DNA of 64,000 nt, taken from contig CAWCDJ010000001.1 of the NCBI GenBank assembly GCA_963794265.1, positions 930,001-994,000 of the forward strand, read 5' to 3'. Positions 56,004 to 63,819 of the stretch are shown here, piece after piece. The notes under the pieces are model-generated. The model did no database searches and was not told the origin of the DNA. It saw only the letters and a list, made by a program, of their open reading frames with translations. Both the position numbers and the translations under genes were made by a program. Each line of letters opens with the position of its first letter. The stretch's first letter is position 1. The DNA is from CAWCDJ01 sp963794265 (lineage in GTDB: Bacteria; Acidobacteriota; Terriglobia; Bryobacterales; Bryobacteraceae).

Positions 56004-56560
56004 TCCTCCAGCTTAATCGAGCCATTCAGCAAGTCCGCGTAGATTTTGTATGCGGAACGCCCGAAGAGCACGAAGATCACGGTCTCGAGTTTCGTCCGCG
56101 GGTCCTCCAGATGCGCTTTGACCTCGCGCAGGGCCAATTCCGCAGCCGGCCTGGCGGGGTAGCCGTAGATGCCCGTGCTGATGGCCGGGAAGCTGATGGT
56201 GCGAAGGCCGCGCTCCTCGGCCAGTTTCAGGCACGAGCGGTAGCACCCCGCGAGCAGTTCCGCTTCCCCGCGGCCGCCGCCGTGATACACGGGGCCAACC
56301 GCGTGGAACACGTAGTTCGAAGGCAACCTGCCGGCGCCGGTCACCACCGCGCTGCCGGTCGGGCAGCGGCCGATCTGAGCGCGAATAGTATCCAGCTCCC
56401 GCATGATTTCCGGACCCCCTGCCCGGTGGATGGCCCCATCCACCCCGCCGCCGCCCGCCAGCGCCGAATTAGCTGCATTGACGATGGCATCCGCTTTTAT
56501 GCGGGTGATATCGCCTTCCTCCAGCAGGATCTTTCTCCCAGTGCCGCTCGTCCATTCCAT
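56000..56560 (-). CDS. Macrodomain protein (ADP-ribose/O-acetyl-ADP-ribose deacetylase type)
   Basis: A 186-residue MacroD-type domain that removes ADP-ribose from proteins or deacetylates O-acetyl-ADP-ribose. The binding motifs are DAIVNAANSALAGGGGVDGAIHRAGG (split: DAIVNAANSALAGGGGVDG then AIHRAGG) and SFPAISTGIYGYP. The ATG at 56560 follows AGAGGTT; a TTG at 56578 would crowd the divergent gene's promoter. It is followed, with ATGA overlap, by the MbfA-like iron exporter gene. A divergent sugar isomerase starts 23 bases away. Confidence 0.92.
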   Translation of the reverse strand: MEWTSGTGRKILLEEGDITRIKADAIVNAANSALAGGGGVDGAIHRAGGPEIMRELDTIRAQIGRCPTGSAVVTGAGRLPSNYVFHAVGPVYHGGGRGEAELLAGCYRSCLKLAEERGLRTISFPAISTGIYGYPARPAAELALREVKAHLEDPRTKLETVIFVLFGRSAYKIYADLLNGSIKLEE

Positions 56561-56583
56561 AACCTCTATTACAATCAATTTAT

Positions 56584-57516
56584 ATGACCAGGAGAGAGCT
56601 GCTCGCCGGGAGCGCCTTTGGGGGCGCGGGCAGGTTGTGGGCGCGCAGCCGCTTCGACAAGTCTCACATCAGCGCCATCACCGACGAGATCGGCAACACC
56701 ACCGGCGACGCCATCGCGTTCGCCCACCAGTACGGCCTGAGCTTCGTCGAGATCCGCGACCGCCGCGCCGAAACGCGTAAAGAATACTTCCAGCTCAGCG
56801 AAGCCGAAATCCGGGCGGACGCGCTGCGTTTCAAAGAAGAAGGATTGAAGGTATCGTTCGTCAATACCAGCCTGATGAAGTTCGCCTGGCCCGGCATGGA
56901 GCCCGCCCGCCGCCGCAACGAGACACCGGATGCCCGCGACCGCCGCCTGGCCGCGGAGAAGGCCCGCTGGGAAAGGCGGGCGGAGGACTTCCGGAAAGCC
57001 ATCCGCTGCGCCCAGATCATGGGCTGCGATAAGCTCCGCGTGTTCACCGGCTCTCGCGTGGCCGATCCCCAAACGGCCTATTCCCGCATCGCCGAGACCA
57101 TCGGCGGCGAGATGGCGCCCATCGCGGAAAAGCAGAAGGTGTTCCTGCTGATCGAGAACGAAGGCTCGCAGAACGTCGCCACTTCGGCCGAACTGGCCGA
57201 CATCATGAAGCTCATTCCTTCCAAATGGGTCGGGTTCAACTGGGATCCGCACAACGCCTACGGCCGGGAGACCTCGTATCCGGACGGCTACTCGCTGCTG
57301 CCGAAGAAGCGGATGCTGAACCTCCAGATCAAAGCCAAAGGCGTGATGCCTTCGAGCCCCGAGAAGGAAGACTGGAAGGCCATTTTCGAAGCCCTGGAAC
57401 GGGACGGCTACAAATACAAGGCGGGACTCGAGACGCACATATTCGACGGCACCCTGATCCAGGCCGCGCACACATCCATGGAAGAAATTCTGCGGATCGT
57501 CGGCGAATTGTCCTGA
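56584..57516 (+). CDS. Secreted sugar phosphate isomerase/epimerase-like TIM barrel
   Basis: A 310-residue AP-endonuclease-2-type barrel. The N-terminus MTRRELLAGSAFGGAGRLWA is a short twin-arginine-like leader (TRREL). The barrel starts at ISAITDEIGNTTGDAI; metal ligands are likely in LLIENEGSQN, FNWDPHNAYG, NLQIKAKG and the Glu of GLETHIFDG. Close to the Tat isomerase at 50085 in type, but not a near copy. The start is only 23 bases from the divergent macrodomain start, so the promoters overlap. The next gene begins 18 bases after its stop. Confidence 0.84.
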   Translation: MTRRELLAGSAFGGAGRLWARSRFDKSHISAITDEIGNTTGDAIAFAHQYGLSFVEIRDRRAETRKEYFQLSEAEIRADALRFKEEGLKVSFVNTSLMKFAWPGMEPARRRNETPDARDRRLAAEKARWERRAEDFRKAIRCAQIMGCDKLRVFTGSRVADPQTAYSRIAETIGGEMAPIAEKQKVFLLIENEGSQNVATSAELADIMKLIPSKWVGFNWDPHNAYGRETSYPDGYSLLPKKRMLNLQIKAKGVMPSSPEKEDWKAIFEALERDGYKYKAGLETHIFDGTLIQAAHTSMEEILRIVGELS

Positions 57517-57534
57517 GACGATCGGAAGAGAGAA

Positions 57535-58023
57535 ATGCGTAATCGTTTTGCCGCTACATTCGCTATCGGGATTGCGACGGTGCTGGTAATCATCGGCGCG
57601 ATTCTTTACATGCAACGCGGGGCGCGGGTCGGCCTCACCGGCCAGGTTCTGAAGGTCCGCACCGCTCCGCTCGACGATCACAGCTCGGTGGCCGTGGTCG
57701 ATTTTCGCTTCGCGAATCCCTCGTACGTGAGATTCGTGGTCCGCACGGTTTCGGTCATCCTGGAGCAACCGAACGGCAACCAGGTGGAAGGCAGCGTGGT
57801 TTCCGAAATGGATGCCCAGCGGCTTTTCGAAGGGCTGCCCCTGCTCGGGCAGAAATTCAACCAGACGTTGATCATGCAGGAAAACATTCCGGCCCACAGC
57901 TCCGAGGACCGCATGGTAGCCGCGCGGTTCGAAGTGCCGGACTCGATACTCGAATCGCGCAAACGCCTGCTGTTGCGAATTGAGGACGTCGATGGTCCCG
58001 TTACCGAAATTTCCGAGAAGTAG
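57535..58023 (+). CDS. Hypothetical membrane-anchored protein
   Basis: A 162-residue protein: one N-terminal helix (about 5-23, FAATFAIGIATVLVIIGAILYM) and a strand-rich part that could be a LEA-like or immunoglobulin-like beta domain (VAVVDFRFANPSYVRFVVRT, VSVILEQPNGNQVEG). A purine-rich ribosome site, GGAAGAGAG, precedes the ATG. Its last 32 bases overlap the next gene. I do not recognise the family; the operon position next to the LssY_C protein suggests an envelope role. Confidence 0.72.
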   Translation: MRNRFAATFAIGIATVLVIIGAILYMQRGARVGLTGQVLKVRTAPLDDHSSVAVVDFRFANPSYVRFVVRTVSVILEQPNGNQVEGSVVSEMDAQRLFEGLPLLGQKFNQTLIMQENIPAHSSEDRMVAARFEVPDSILESRKRLLLRIEDVDGPVTEISEK

Positions 58024-59215
58024 TTTTCTGGCGCTGCTGCTCGTGCCGGCCGCGCTGGCGGCGCTGAACATTCCCGCCGGTACAGACATTCAGGTCCGAC
58101 TCAAAACCAGGCTCTCCACCAAGACGGCCAAGGTCAACGACCGGGTGGAGGCGGTGGTCATCTCCCCGGTCATGTTGGATGGGCAATTCGTGATTCCCGC
58201 CGGCGCCGCGGTCGAGGGCAAAGTGGAGAAGGCCAACCAATCCTCGAAGGGGGACGAACGCTCGACGCTCCTGCTCCTGTTCACCGGGATCGAGTTCGAC
58301 GGTGCCAGGCGGGGGATCGCGGCGCGCGTTTCGGCGATCGACAACGCGCGCGAAAAAATCGACGACCAGGGGCAGGTCAACGGCATCCTGGTTTCCGATA
58401 CCATCACCGGAAAACTGGACGCCGGCATCAGCAAAGTGGCCGAAAAGTATGCGAGCTTCGCGGACATTCTGAATACCGCCAAGAACGCCGTCCTGAAACC
58501 CGCCGAAAGCGACATCACTTACGAAGCCGGCGTGGACATGACGATCAGGCTCACCGCGCCGCTGAGCGTGAAAGGGCCCGTTTCGCCCGGCCCCGCCGCG
58601 CATCTCCAACCGGTGCCCGACGAGGCGGCGCTCGCCAGGCTGGTGGCGGCCGAGCCGTTCCAGACCGTCGCCCAGGATCCGCCGAAGCCATCCGACGTCA
58701 CTAATATCCTGTTGATCGGTTCGGAAGACCAGGTGCGCCAGGCGTTCACTGCCGCCGGGTGGAGCGTCGCCTCCAGCCTCACGACCGAAGCCAAGTTCGA
58801 GACTTTGCGCGCACTGGCCGAGGATCGCGGGTATAAGGAGGCGCCGGTCTCCATCCTGCTGCTCGACGGCAAGCCGCCGGACATCGTCTTCGAGAAATTG
58901 AACAATACGTTCGCCCGCCGCCACCATCTGCGTGTCTGGCAGCGCCCGGCCAGGTACCGCGGCCAGCCGGTGTGGGCCGTCGCGGCGACGCACGACACCG
59001 GAATCAGCTTTTCGGAGCAGAACCGCACGTTCATTCACCGAATCGACCCGCAGATCGACCGCGAGCGCGCCAAGGTGGTCAACGACCTTCTGTTCACCGG
59101 CAAGGTGCAGTCGGTCGAACTGGTAGACCGGCCCAACGTGCCCCAGCACGGGCAAAACGCCACCGGCGACAACCTGGAAACCGACGGGCGGATCGCGGTG
59201 CTGGTGCTGAAGTAG
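57992..59215 (+). CDS. Secreted protein with LssY C-terminal-like domain
   Basis: A 407-residue protein starting at ATG 57992, inside the end of the previous gene, after AGGACG. It has a signal peptide (about 1-24, FLALLLVPAALAALN), a beta domain (25-150) with IPAGTDIQVRLKTRLSTKTA and VNDRVEAVVISPVMLDGQFV, like domains that bind or coat polymers, and a LssY_C-type domain from about 240 (NILLIGSEDQVRQAFTAAGW, RRHHLRVWQRPARYRGQPVW, THDTGIS, FIHRIDPQIDRERAKVVNDL). LssY_C is found in predicted phosphatases of membrane lipids, but here without the PAP2 part. Function unknown. Confidence 0.78.
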   Translation: MVPLPKFPRSSFLALLLVPAALAALNIPAGTDIQVRLKTRLSTKTAKVNDRVEAVVISPVMLDGQFVIPAGAAVEGKVEKANQSSKGDERSTLLLLFTGIEFDGARRGIAARVSAIDNAREKIDDQGQVNGILVSDTITGKLDAGISKVAEKYASFADILNTAKNAVLKPAESDITYEAGVDMTIRLTAPLSVKGPVSPGPAAHLQPVPDEAALARLVAAEPFQTVAQDPPKPSDVTNILLIGSEDQVRQAFTAAGWSVASSLTTEAKFETLRALAEDRGYKEAPVSILLLDGKPPDIVFEKLNNTFARRHHLRVWQRPARYRGQPVWAVAATHDTGISFSEQNRTFIHRIDPQIDRERAKVVNDLLFTGKVQSVELVDRPNVPQHGQNATGDNLETDGRIAVLVLK

Positions 59216-59282
59216 ACCGGGCGATATTTCACATTCGCGCCGGTTCGCGAGGCGGGCCGATGCTACGATTGGGACATCCTCG

Positions 59283-60035
59283 TTGACCGCCACAATCCCT
59301 CTCCGGCTTCTCTTTGTGCTGGCCTGTCTCCCCGCTTGGGCGCTCGCGGGTCCGCCCTTTCAGACCGACGATCCGGAGCCAGTCGATTTCCGTCATTGGG
59401 AAGTCTACACGTTCGGGAGCTGCGATGCCACGCGAGCGGGAGCCGTCGCCCTCGGACCGGCCCTGGAGGTCAACTGGGGCGCGGTGCCGGATGTGCAGTT
59501 GCACCTGGTCGTACCGGCGTCGGCGGCGTGGCTCCCGGGCGCGCCCGCCGCGTTCGGGATCGGCGACACGGAACTCGGGGTGAAGTACCGGTTCGTTCAC
59601 GAAACCCGGCATCGCCCCCAAGTTGGCATATTTCCGTTCGTCGAACTGGCGACCGGAAGCGCGGCCGCCGGCCTCGGAAACGGGCGCACCTGGTACCGCC
59701 TGCCGCTCTGGATGCAGAAGAGCGCGGGCCCCTGGACCACCTACGGCGGAGGCGGGGAAGTCATCAACCATGCCCCGCGGATGCGCAATTATCAATTCGC
59801 GGGATGGCTGCTCGAGCGCGACGTCAGGGCAAAGCTGACGCTGGGAGGCGAGATCTTCGAGCACGGCCCCGAAGGCCCCGCCGCCTTGAGCACCCGCTCT
59901 TCGGCGCTGTTCGATTTCGGCGGCTATTATTACTTCCGCAAGCCCGGGTTCCAACTGCTCTTCATGGTGGGACACAGCATCGCGGGGCAGGCCGAGACAG
60001 TCGCGTATGCGGGTCTCTATTGGACGGGCGGATAG
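59283..60035 (+). CDS. Secreted outer-membrane beta-barrel-like protein
   Basis: A 250-residue protein with a signal peptide (MTATIPLRLLFVLACLPAWALA) starting at TTG. The mature part opens with GPPFQTDDPEPVDFRHWEVY, a pattern I associate with barrel proteins often labelled MetA-pathway or transporter-like. Alternating strands with aromatic ends (FVELATGSAAAGLGNGRTWY, LTLGGEIFEHGPEG, SALFDFGGYYYFRKPG) point to an outer membrane barrel of about ten strands. No partner gene is evident. Ribosome site poor. Confidence 0.72.
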   Translation: MTATIPLRLLFVLACLPAWALAGPPFQTDDPEPVDFRHWEVYTFGSCDATRAGAVALGPALEVNWGAVPDVQLHLVVPASAAWLPGAPAAFGIGDTELGVKYRFVHETRHRPQVGIFPFVELATGSAAAGLGNGRTWYRLPLWMQKSAGPWTTYGGGGEVINHAPRMRNYQFAGWLLERDVRAKLTLGGEIFEHGPEGPAALSTRSSALFDFGGYYYFRKPGFQLLFMVGHSIAGQAETVAYAGLYWTGG

Positions 60036-60080
60036 CACTACCGGGCCGCTTTCCGGGCCGTGAGCCTGACGGTTGCGTTC

Positions 60081-60107
60081 ACAGAGCCGCGACCGTGAGG
60101 GAGCGGG
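60081..60107 (+). repeat. Dispersed short repeat, copy B
   Basis: ACAGAGCCGCGACCGTGAGG then GAGCGGG. It differs by two bases from copy A (16101-16131) and lies between the barrel gene and the HAD gene. On the opposite strand a chance frame reads PLPHGRGSV, a tell-tale string of this repeat. Confidence 0.7.
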
Positions 60108-60175
60108 CAAACCGGATCGCAGGAAGCCAATAGATACATTGGACGAAACCCTCTCGCGAGCCGCAGAATGACGGT

Positions 60176-60805
60176 ATGAGTACTGCAAACGGCGACCTTC
60201 GCGCCGTCATCCTGGACTATGGCGATGTTCTCTGCCACCACCCGGATCCCCGGACGATCGCCAAAATGGCCGCCGCCTCGGGACTCGACCCGGAGACGTT
60301 CGCCAGCCGCTACCATCAGGAGCGCCCGCCGTACGACCGCGGCGATCTCAGCCCCCAAGAATACTGGTCGAAGGTTCTGTCCGGTGCGGCCCGGCTCGAT
60401 GAGGGACTGCTCGATACGCTGCGTACGTGTGACGTGGAAATGTGGAGCCACATCAATCCCGAGATGGCAGATTGGCTGGAGCGCGTGCACGCGGCCGGTT
60501 ACAAAACCGCGCTGCTCTCCAACATGCACTCCGACATGGCGTCCTACGTCCGCCGGAATTTCGAATGGCTGCGCCGCCTCGACTGCCCGGTCCTTTCCTG
60601 CGAACTTCGCCTCGTCAAGCCCGACCGCGCGATCTACGACCTCTGCCTCCGCCGCCTGGCCGTGAAGCCCTCCGAAGCGCTCTTCATCGACGACCGCGAG
60701 GTGAACGTGTGGGCCGCCGGGGAAGCGGGCCTGAAGGCCCTTCGCTTCGAATCGGTCGAGCAACTACACCGCGACCTGGCCGCTCTTGGCTTTCCGGTGC
60801 GCTAA
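60176..60805 (+). CDS. HAD-superfamily hydrolase (subfamily IA, YihX-like)
   Basis: A 209-residue cytosolic hydrolase, probably a sugar-phosphate or small phosphate phosphatase. Motif I is VILDYGDVL with nucleophile Asp14 (the +2 position is Gly, as in YihX); motif II is LLSNMHSDM; motif III Lys is in LVKPDRAIYD; motif IV is FIDDREVNV. A helical cap follows motif I. It is flanked at both sides by copies of the GAGCCGCGAC repeat (60081 and 60869), in the same orientation. Substrate unknown. Confidence 0.88.
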   Translation: MSTANGDLRAVILDYGDVLCHHPDPRTIAKMAAASGLDPETFASRYHQERPPYDRGDLSPQEYWSKVLSGAARLDEGLLDTLRTCDVEMWSHINPEMADWLERVHAAGYKTALLSNMHSDMASYVRRNFEWLRRLDCPVLSCELRLVKPDRAIYDLCLRRLAVKPSEALFIDDREVNVWAAGEAGLKALRFESVEQLHRDLAALGFPVR

Positions 60806-60868
60806 TGCTTTTGGCTTTCAGGCTCGGTCCGCCGGCCGCGATCGGCAGATCCGACTCCACGGTGAGTT

Positions 60869-60895
60869 ACAGAGGCGCGACCGTGAGCGAGCGGT
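60869..60895 (+). repeat. Dispersed short repeat, copy C
   Basis: ACAGAGGCGCGACCGTGAGC then GAGCGGT, two or three changes from copy B, in the same orientation and about 790 bases downstream. The element continues into TTCTGT, which pairs with the leading ACAGA, so the whole can fold as a hairpin. Confidence 0.65.
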
Positions 60896-60995
60896 TTCTG
60901 TCGCCGGCTGCTGGTCTCGCGGTCATTCGGTACTAGACCGGGTCCAGGTACGCCGTCCTCTTGCCGGAACCCAAGCCTCACTATCTAATGGGAGC

Positions 60996-61481
60996 GTGCT
61001 GCCTCTCGTGCTGCTGCTGTTTTCATCGGGTGCCGCGGTGGAAAGCCGGCCACCGTCCCTGCGGATGCCTGCTCTCGCGGCGCCCATTACGGCTTGTGAA
61101 GCCGTAACTCGCGCCGAAGTGATCGACGCTCTTGGCCGGACCGTGGGAGACGGTTCGGAGACCGCCGCGGGCGCCGAATCGACGTGCGATTATGCCACCC
61201 GCCAAGGGTTGGTGACCGTGATCATCGAACGCGTGACGGCAATGCCCGAAGTCCAGCAGGAGATCGACAGCTTGAAGAAGGTCGTTCCGGAAGGCTCGGT
61301 GCGGAACGCCAAGGGGATGGGGGCGCGTGCCTTCTTCCTCGACATCCCCGGGGCCGGAACCCAATTGCACATCCTGCGGGAACACGAGTGCCTGCTGATC
61401 TCGGTGCTGGGCTTCGGCGAACCGGCGGATGTGGCGGGCGCGGCCGAAAGAATCGCACGGAAGGCGCTCTCGCGGCTCTGA
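60996..61481 (+). CDS. Secreted hypothetical protein
   Basis: GTG at 60996 follows GGGAG within a few bases and begins a signal peptide (VLPLVLLLFSSGAAV), giving 161 residues; a longer frame to 60786 runs through the dispersed repeat and overlaps the HAD gene, so it is not used. The mature part has one Cys pair (TACEAV and TCDYAT) and looks like DUF3558-type small secreted proteins: TCDYATRQGLVTVIIERV, ARAFFLDIPGAGTQLHILRE. The C-terminal helix DVAGAAERIARKAL fits. Function not known. Confidence 0.7.
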   Translation: MLPLVLLLFSSGAAVESRPPSLRMPALAAPITACEAVTRAEVIDALGRTVGDGSETAAGAESTCDYATRQGLVTVIIERVTAMPEVQQEIDSLKKVVPEGSVRNAKGMGARAFFLDIPGAGTQLHILREHECLLISVLGFGEPADVAGAAERIARKALSRL

Positions 61482-61591
61482 GAGCACGGCTCCGCCCGCG
61501 TCACCTGCTCCACCCGATTCCGGAGCAGGCAGAGACACACGCCGCCTCCCTTCTCCGCGATCGCGGAATCCGGTAGGATCAAGATTCCATC

Positions 61592-63067
61592 ATGAACCGC
61601 CGAAGCTTTCTTCAGAACACCGCCGCCGGCGCGCTGGCCGCCGCGGCGCAGGGTATCGCGGCCGCGCCCGATCCGCGGATGATCGGGATCCAGGTTGGCG
61701 CGGTCTCGTTTGTCGACGAAGGCGTGGAAAAAGTACTGGACACGTTCCAGGAAGCTGCGCATATCAACACGCTCTTCGTCGCCACGTTCACTTACGGACG
61801 CGGCATCGCCGGCCGGCAGGTGCCCGGCCAGCCCCTGCCTGACCACGGCAGGCAGGAGTACGATTCCGACACCTTCCATGGCGGCGCCTACACGCGCATC
61901 CATCCTCAATATTTCCAGGATACGTCGATTCGCGAATTCCGCGCGCCGGAGTTCGGCGATTACGACGTGCTCGAAGCCGTGCTGCCTTCCGCCCGCAAGC
62001 GCGGCATGAAAACCATCTGCTGGTTCGAAGATGTCTGGCGCGGCGATGTCCCGGGGGTCGAACAGGCGCAGGAGAGATCATTCAACGGGCGGAACGCCGG
62101 GACGCTCTGCTTCAATAACCCCAACTACCGCAACTGGCTGCTCGGAATGGTGGAGGATTACGCCCGGTCTCACGAGATTGACGGCATCATGTGGGGATCG
62201 GAACGGCAGGGGGCGTTCGCCAATGCGTTGGGAGCGTCGCACGGCGGAGTTCCGCGCGATCCGGCGAGCGTCACCTGCTTTTGTCCGTTCTGCGAGAAGA
62301 AGGCGCGCGACCGTGGCATTGACCCGAAGCGAGCGCGCCTGGGTTTCGCCGCGTTGATCTCGTTCGTCGAAAATGCCCGGCAGTCCCGCCCGCCGGTGGA
62401 TGGCTACTATGTTACGCTCTGGCGCCTGCTACTCCGGTACCCGGAGTTACTCGCGTGGGAGATGCTCTGGACCGACAGCCTCCGCGAGACCTATGCCGCC
62501 ATGCGCCAGCGCGTGAAAGAGGTGAAACCGTCGATCGGCATCGGCTGGCACATCTGGCACAATAACTCTTTCAGCCCTATTTACCGCGCCGAACAGGACC
62601 TTACGGAATTGAGCCCGCACTCCGATTTCCTCAAAATGGTGATGTACCACAACTGCGGAGGCGAGCGCCTGGCCGGCTACATTCGCAACGTGGGCCACAC
62701 GCTCTATGGCGACATCCCGGGCCAGGAACTATTGGATTTTCACTATCGCGTTCTCGACTACCGCCACGAGAAACCTCTCGACGAGATTTCCGCATCCGGC
62801 CTCTCCTCCGATTATGTCTACCAGGAAGCCCGGCGGGCCCGCGAAGCACTCAACGGAAGTAACACCAGGCTCTGGCCGGGAATCGACATCGATATTCCAA
62901 CCGCGGCTGTTTCCAGTAAATCCTCGCCGGAAGGGACGCGAGATGCGGTTTTGGCCGCGTTCCACGCCGGCGCCGACGGGGTGATTCTTTCGCGGAAATA
63001 CTCCGAAATGAGGCTGCCGAACCTTTGCGGCGCGGGCGAGGCGGTTCGGCAACTCGGAGTCGCCTGA
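61592..63067 (+). CDS. Tat-exported hypothetical TIM-barrel protein (glycosidase-like)
   Basis: A 491-residue protein with a twin-arginine leader (MNRRSFLQNTAAGALAAAAQ). The body looks like a TIM-barrel glycosidase of the hypothetical GHL type: VGAVSFVDEGVEKVLDTFQE, GMKTICWFEDVWRGD, GIMWGSERQGAFANALGASH (candidate acid Glu), and MRQRVKEVKPSIGIGWHIWH. A Cys pair CFCPFCEKKARDRGID could hold zinc. The C-terminal region DAVLAAFHAGADGVILSRKY resembles the last barrel strand. No named family is recognised. It is alone in its strand group. Confidence 0.75.
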   Translation: MNRRSFLQNTAAGALAAAAQGIAAAPDPRMIGIQVGAVSFVDEGVEKVLDTFQEAAHINTLFVATFTYGRGIAGRQVPGQPLPDHGRQEYDSDTFHGGAYTRIHPQYFQDTSIREFRAPEFGDYDVLEAVLPSARKRGMKTICWFEDVWRGDVPGVEQAQERSFNGRNAGTLCFNNPNYRNWLLGMVEDYARSHEIDGIMWGSERQGAFANALGASHGGVPRDPASVTCFCPFCEKKARDRGIDPKRARLGFAALISFVENARQSRPPVDGYYVTLWRLLLRYPELLAWEMLWTDSLRETYAAMRQRVKEVKPSIGIGWHIWHNNSFSPIYRAEQDLTELSPHSDFLKMVMYHNCGGERLAGYIRNVGHTLYGDIPGQELLDFHYRVLDYRHEKPLDEISASGLSSDYVYQEARRAREALNGSNTRLWPGIDIDIPTAAVSSKSSPEGTRDAVLAAFHAGADGVILSRKYSEMRLPNLCGAGEAVRQLGVA

Positions 63068-63079
63068 AATTTTTACACG

Positions 63080-63415
63080 TTAGTGATGGCCGTGTCCGCC
63101 GTGCTCATGGCCCCCGTGTTCATGGCCCCCGGCGCGGTTGCCTTGCCCGCGGTGCTCGTAGTGCTCGTGCTCATGATGCTCATGGCCGCCCCAGAAGGGT
63201 ACCGACAGATACGAGTAAGGATACCCGTCATAAGGGTTCGCATATGAGTATGAGTAAGGGGTCGGGTAGCCATAATAGTAGGGAGCCGGATAGTCGTAAT
63301 TGGGGTTACCCACAGTAATACCGAAATGGACTCCGCCGGCTGTCGCCGGGTGCGGAACCGCCAGCGCCAGCATCGCTCCAAGAGCAAATACCGGGATTCC
63401 GAGTTTTTTCAACAT
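63080..63415 (-). CDS. Small secreted Tyr/Pro-rich protein with His-rich tail
   Basis: A 111-residue protein with signal peptide (MLKKLGIPVFALGAMLALAV). The mature part is a Tyr/Pro/Ser-rich stretch (NPNYDYPAPYYYGYPTPYS) and the end is a run of His/Gly/Glu repeats (GGHEHHEHEHYEH and GGHEHGGHEHGGHGHH), which could bind Ni, Zn or Cu. A strong ribosome site GGAGGGAAGG stands before the ATG. It is a paralogue of the next gene (63463-63819), 47 bases away and in the same direction. Function unknown; a metal store or surface coat is conceivable. Confidence 0.78.
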   Translation of the reverse strand: MLKKLGIPVFALGAMLALAVPHPATAGGVHFGITVGNPNYDYPAPYYYGYPTPYSYSYANPYDGYPYSYLSVPFWGGHEHHEHEHYEHRGQGNRAGGHEHGGHEHGGHGHH

Positions 63416-63462
63416 ACCTTCCCTCCACTTTTTATTGAACGCAATCGAATCGCCGAACTCAG

Positions 63463-63819
63463 TTACCGGCGGCCCCCGTGGTGACCGCCGAAATGCCCTC
63501 GGTCGAAGCGGCCGCCGTAAAATCCTCCGTGGTGTCCGCGGTAAAAGTGATTCTCAAAACCGTGACCGCCGAATCCAAAGGCGAAAGGTGTTATGTAAGT
63601 GGGCGAATAATAGCCGTAAGGGTATGCATAACTATACGGATATGCGTATGCATAGTTATAAGGATAACCGTATGGACCGTACCCGTATGGGACCGGGTAG
63701 GTGTAGGCGGGCGCGCCTAGGTAGACGCCGAACCGGACCTTGGCGTCGGCCGGCGTCGGTTTCACAAAAGCCAGCATCGCGCCCAAAGCCAAAGCCGGAA
63801 ATCCGATTTTCTTCCACAT
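63463..63819 (-). CDS. Small secreted Tyr/Gly-rich protein, paralogue of the preceding gene
   Basis: A 118-residue protein with the same plan: signal peptide MWKKIGFPALALGAMLAFVK, sharing KK-G-P-AL-GAMLA with its neighbour, then a VRFGVYLGAPAYTYPVPYGY stretch and many YPY/YAY repeats, then a Gly/His/Phe-rich end (FGGHGFENHFYRGHHGGFYG). The His tail is less strict than that of the neighbour. AGAGGAAGAA precedes the ATG. The pair arose by duplication. The 181 bases to the window edge hold no gene that I can support and probably the promoter. Confidence 0.78.
   Translation of the reverse strand: MWKKIGFPALALGAMLAFVKPTPADAKVRFGVYLGAPAYTYPVPYGYGPYGYPYNYAYAYPYSYAYPYGYYSPTYITPFAFGFGGHGFENHFYRGHHGGFYGGRFDRGHFGGHHGGRR

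Noticed and set aside
60038..60170. Minus-strand frame reading PLPHGRGSV near 60100
   Set aside because: That string is the translation of the dispersed repeat and not a gene.
60786..60995. Upstream extension of the secreted protein at 60996 by 70 codons
   Set aside because: It runs through the dispersed repeat and overlaps the HAD gene; the GTG at 60996 has a ribosome site and starts a signal peptide.
63600..63680. Inverted and direct repeats rich in TATGCATA
   Set aside because: They arise from the repeated Tyr/Ala/Pro codons of the small secreted protein gene and need no separate explanation.
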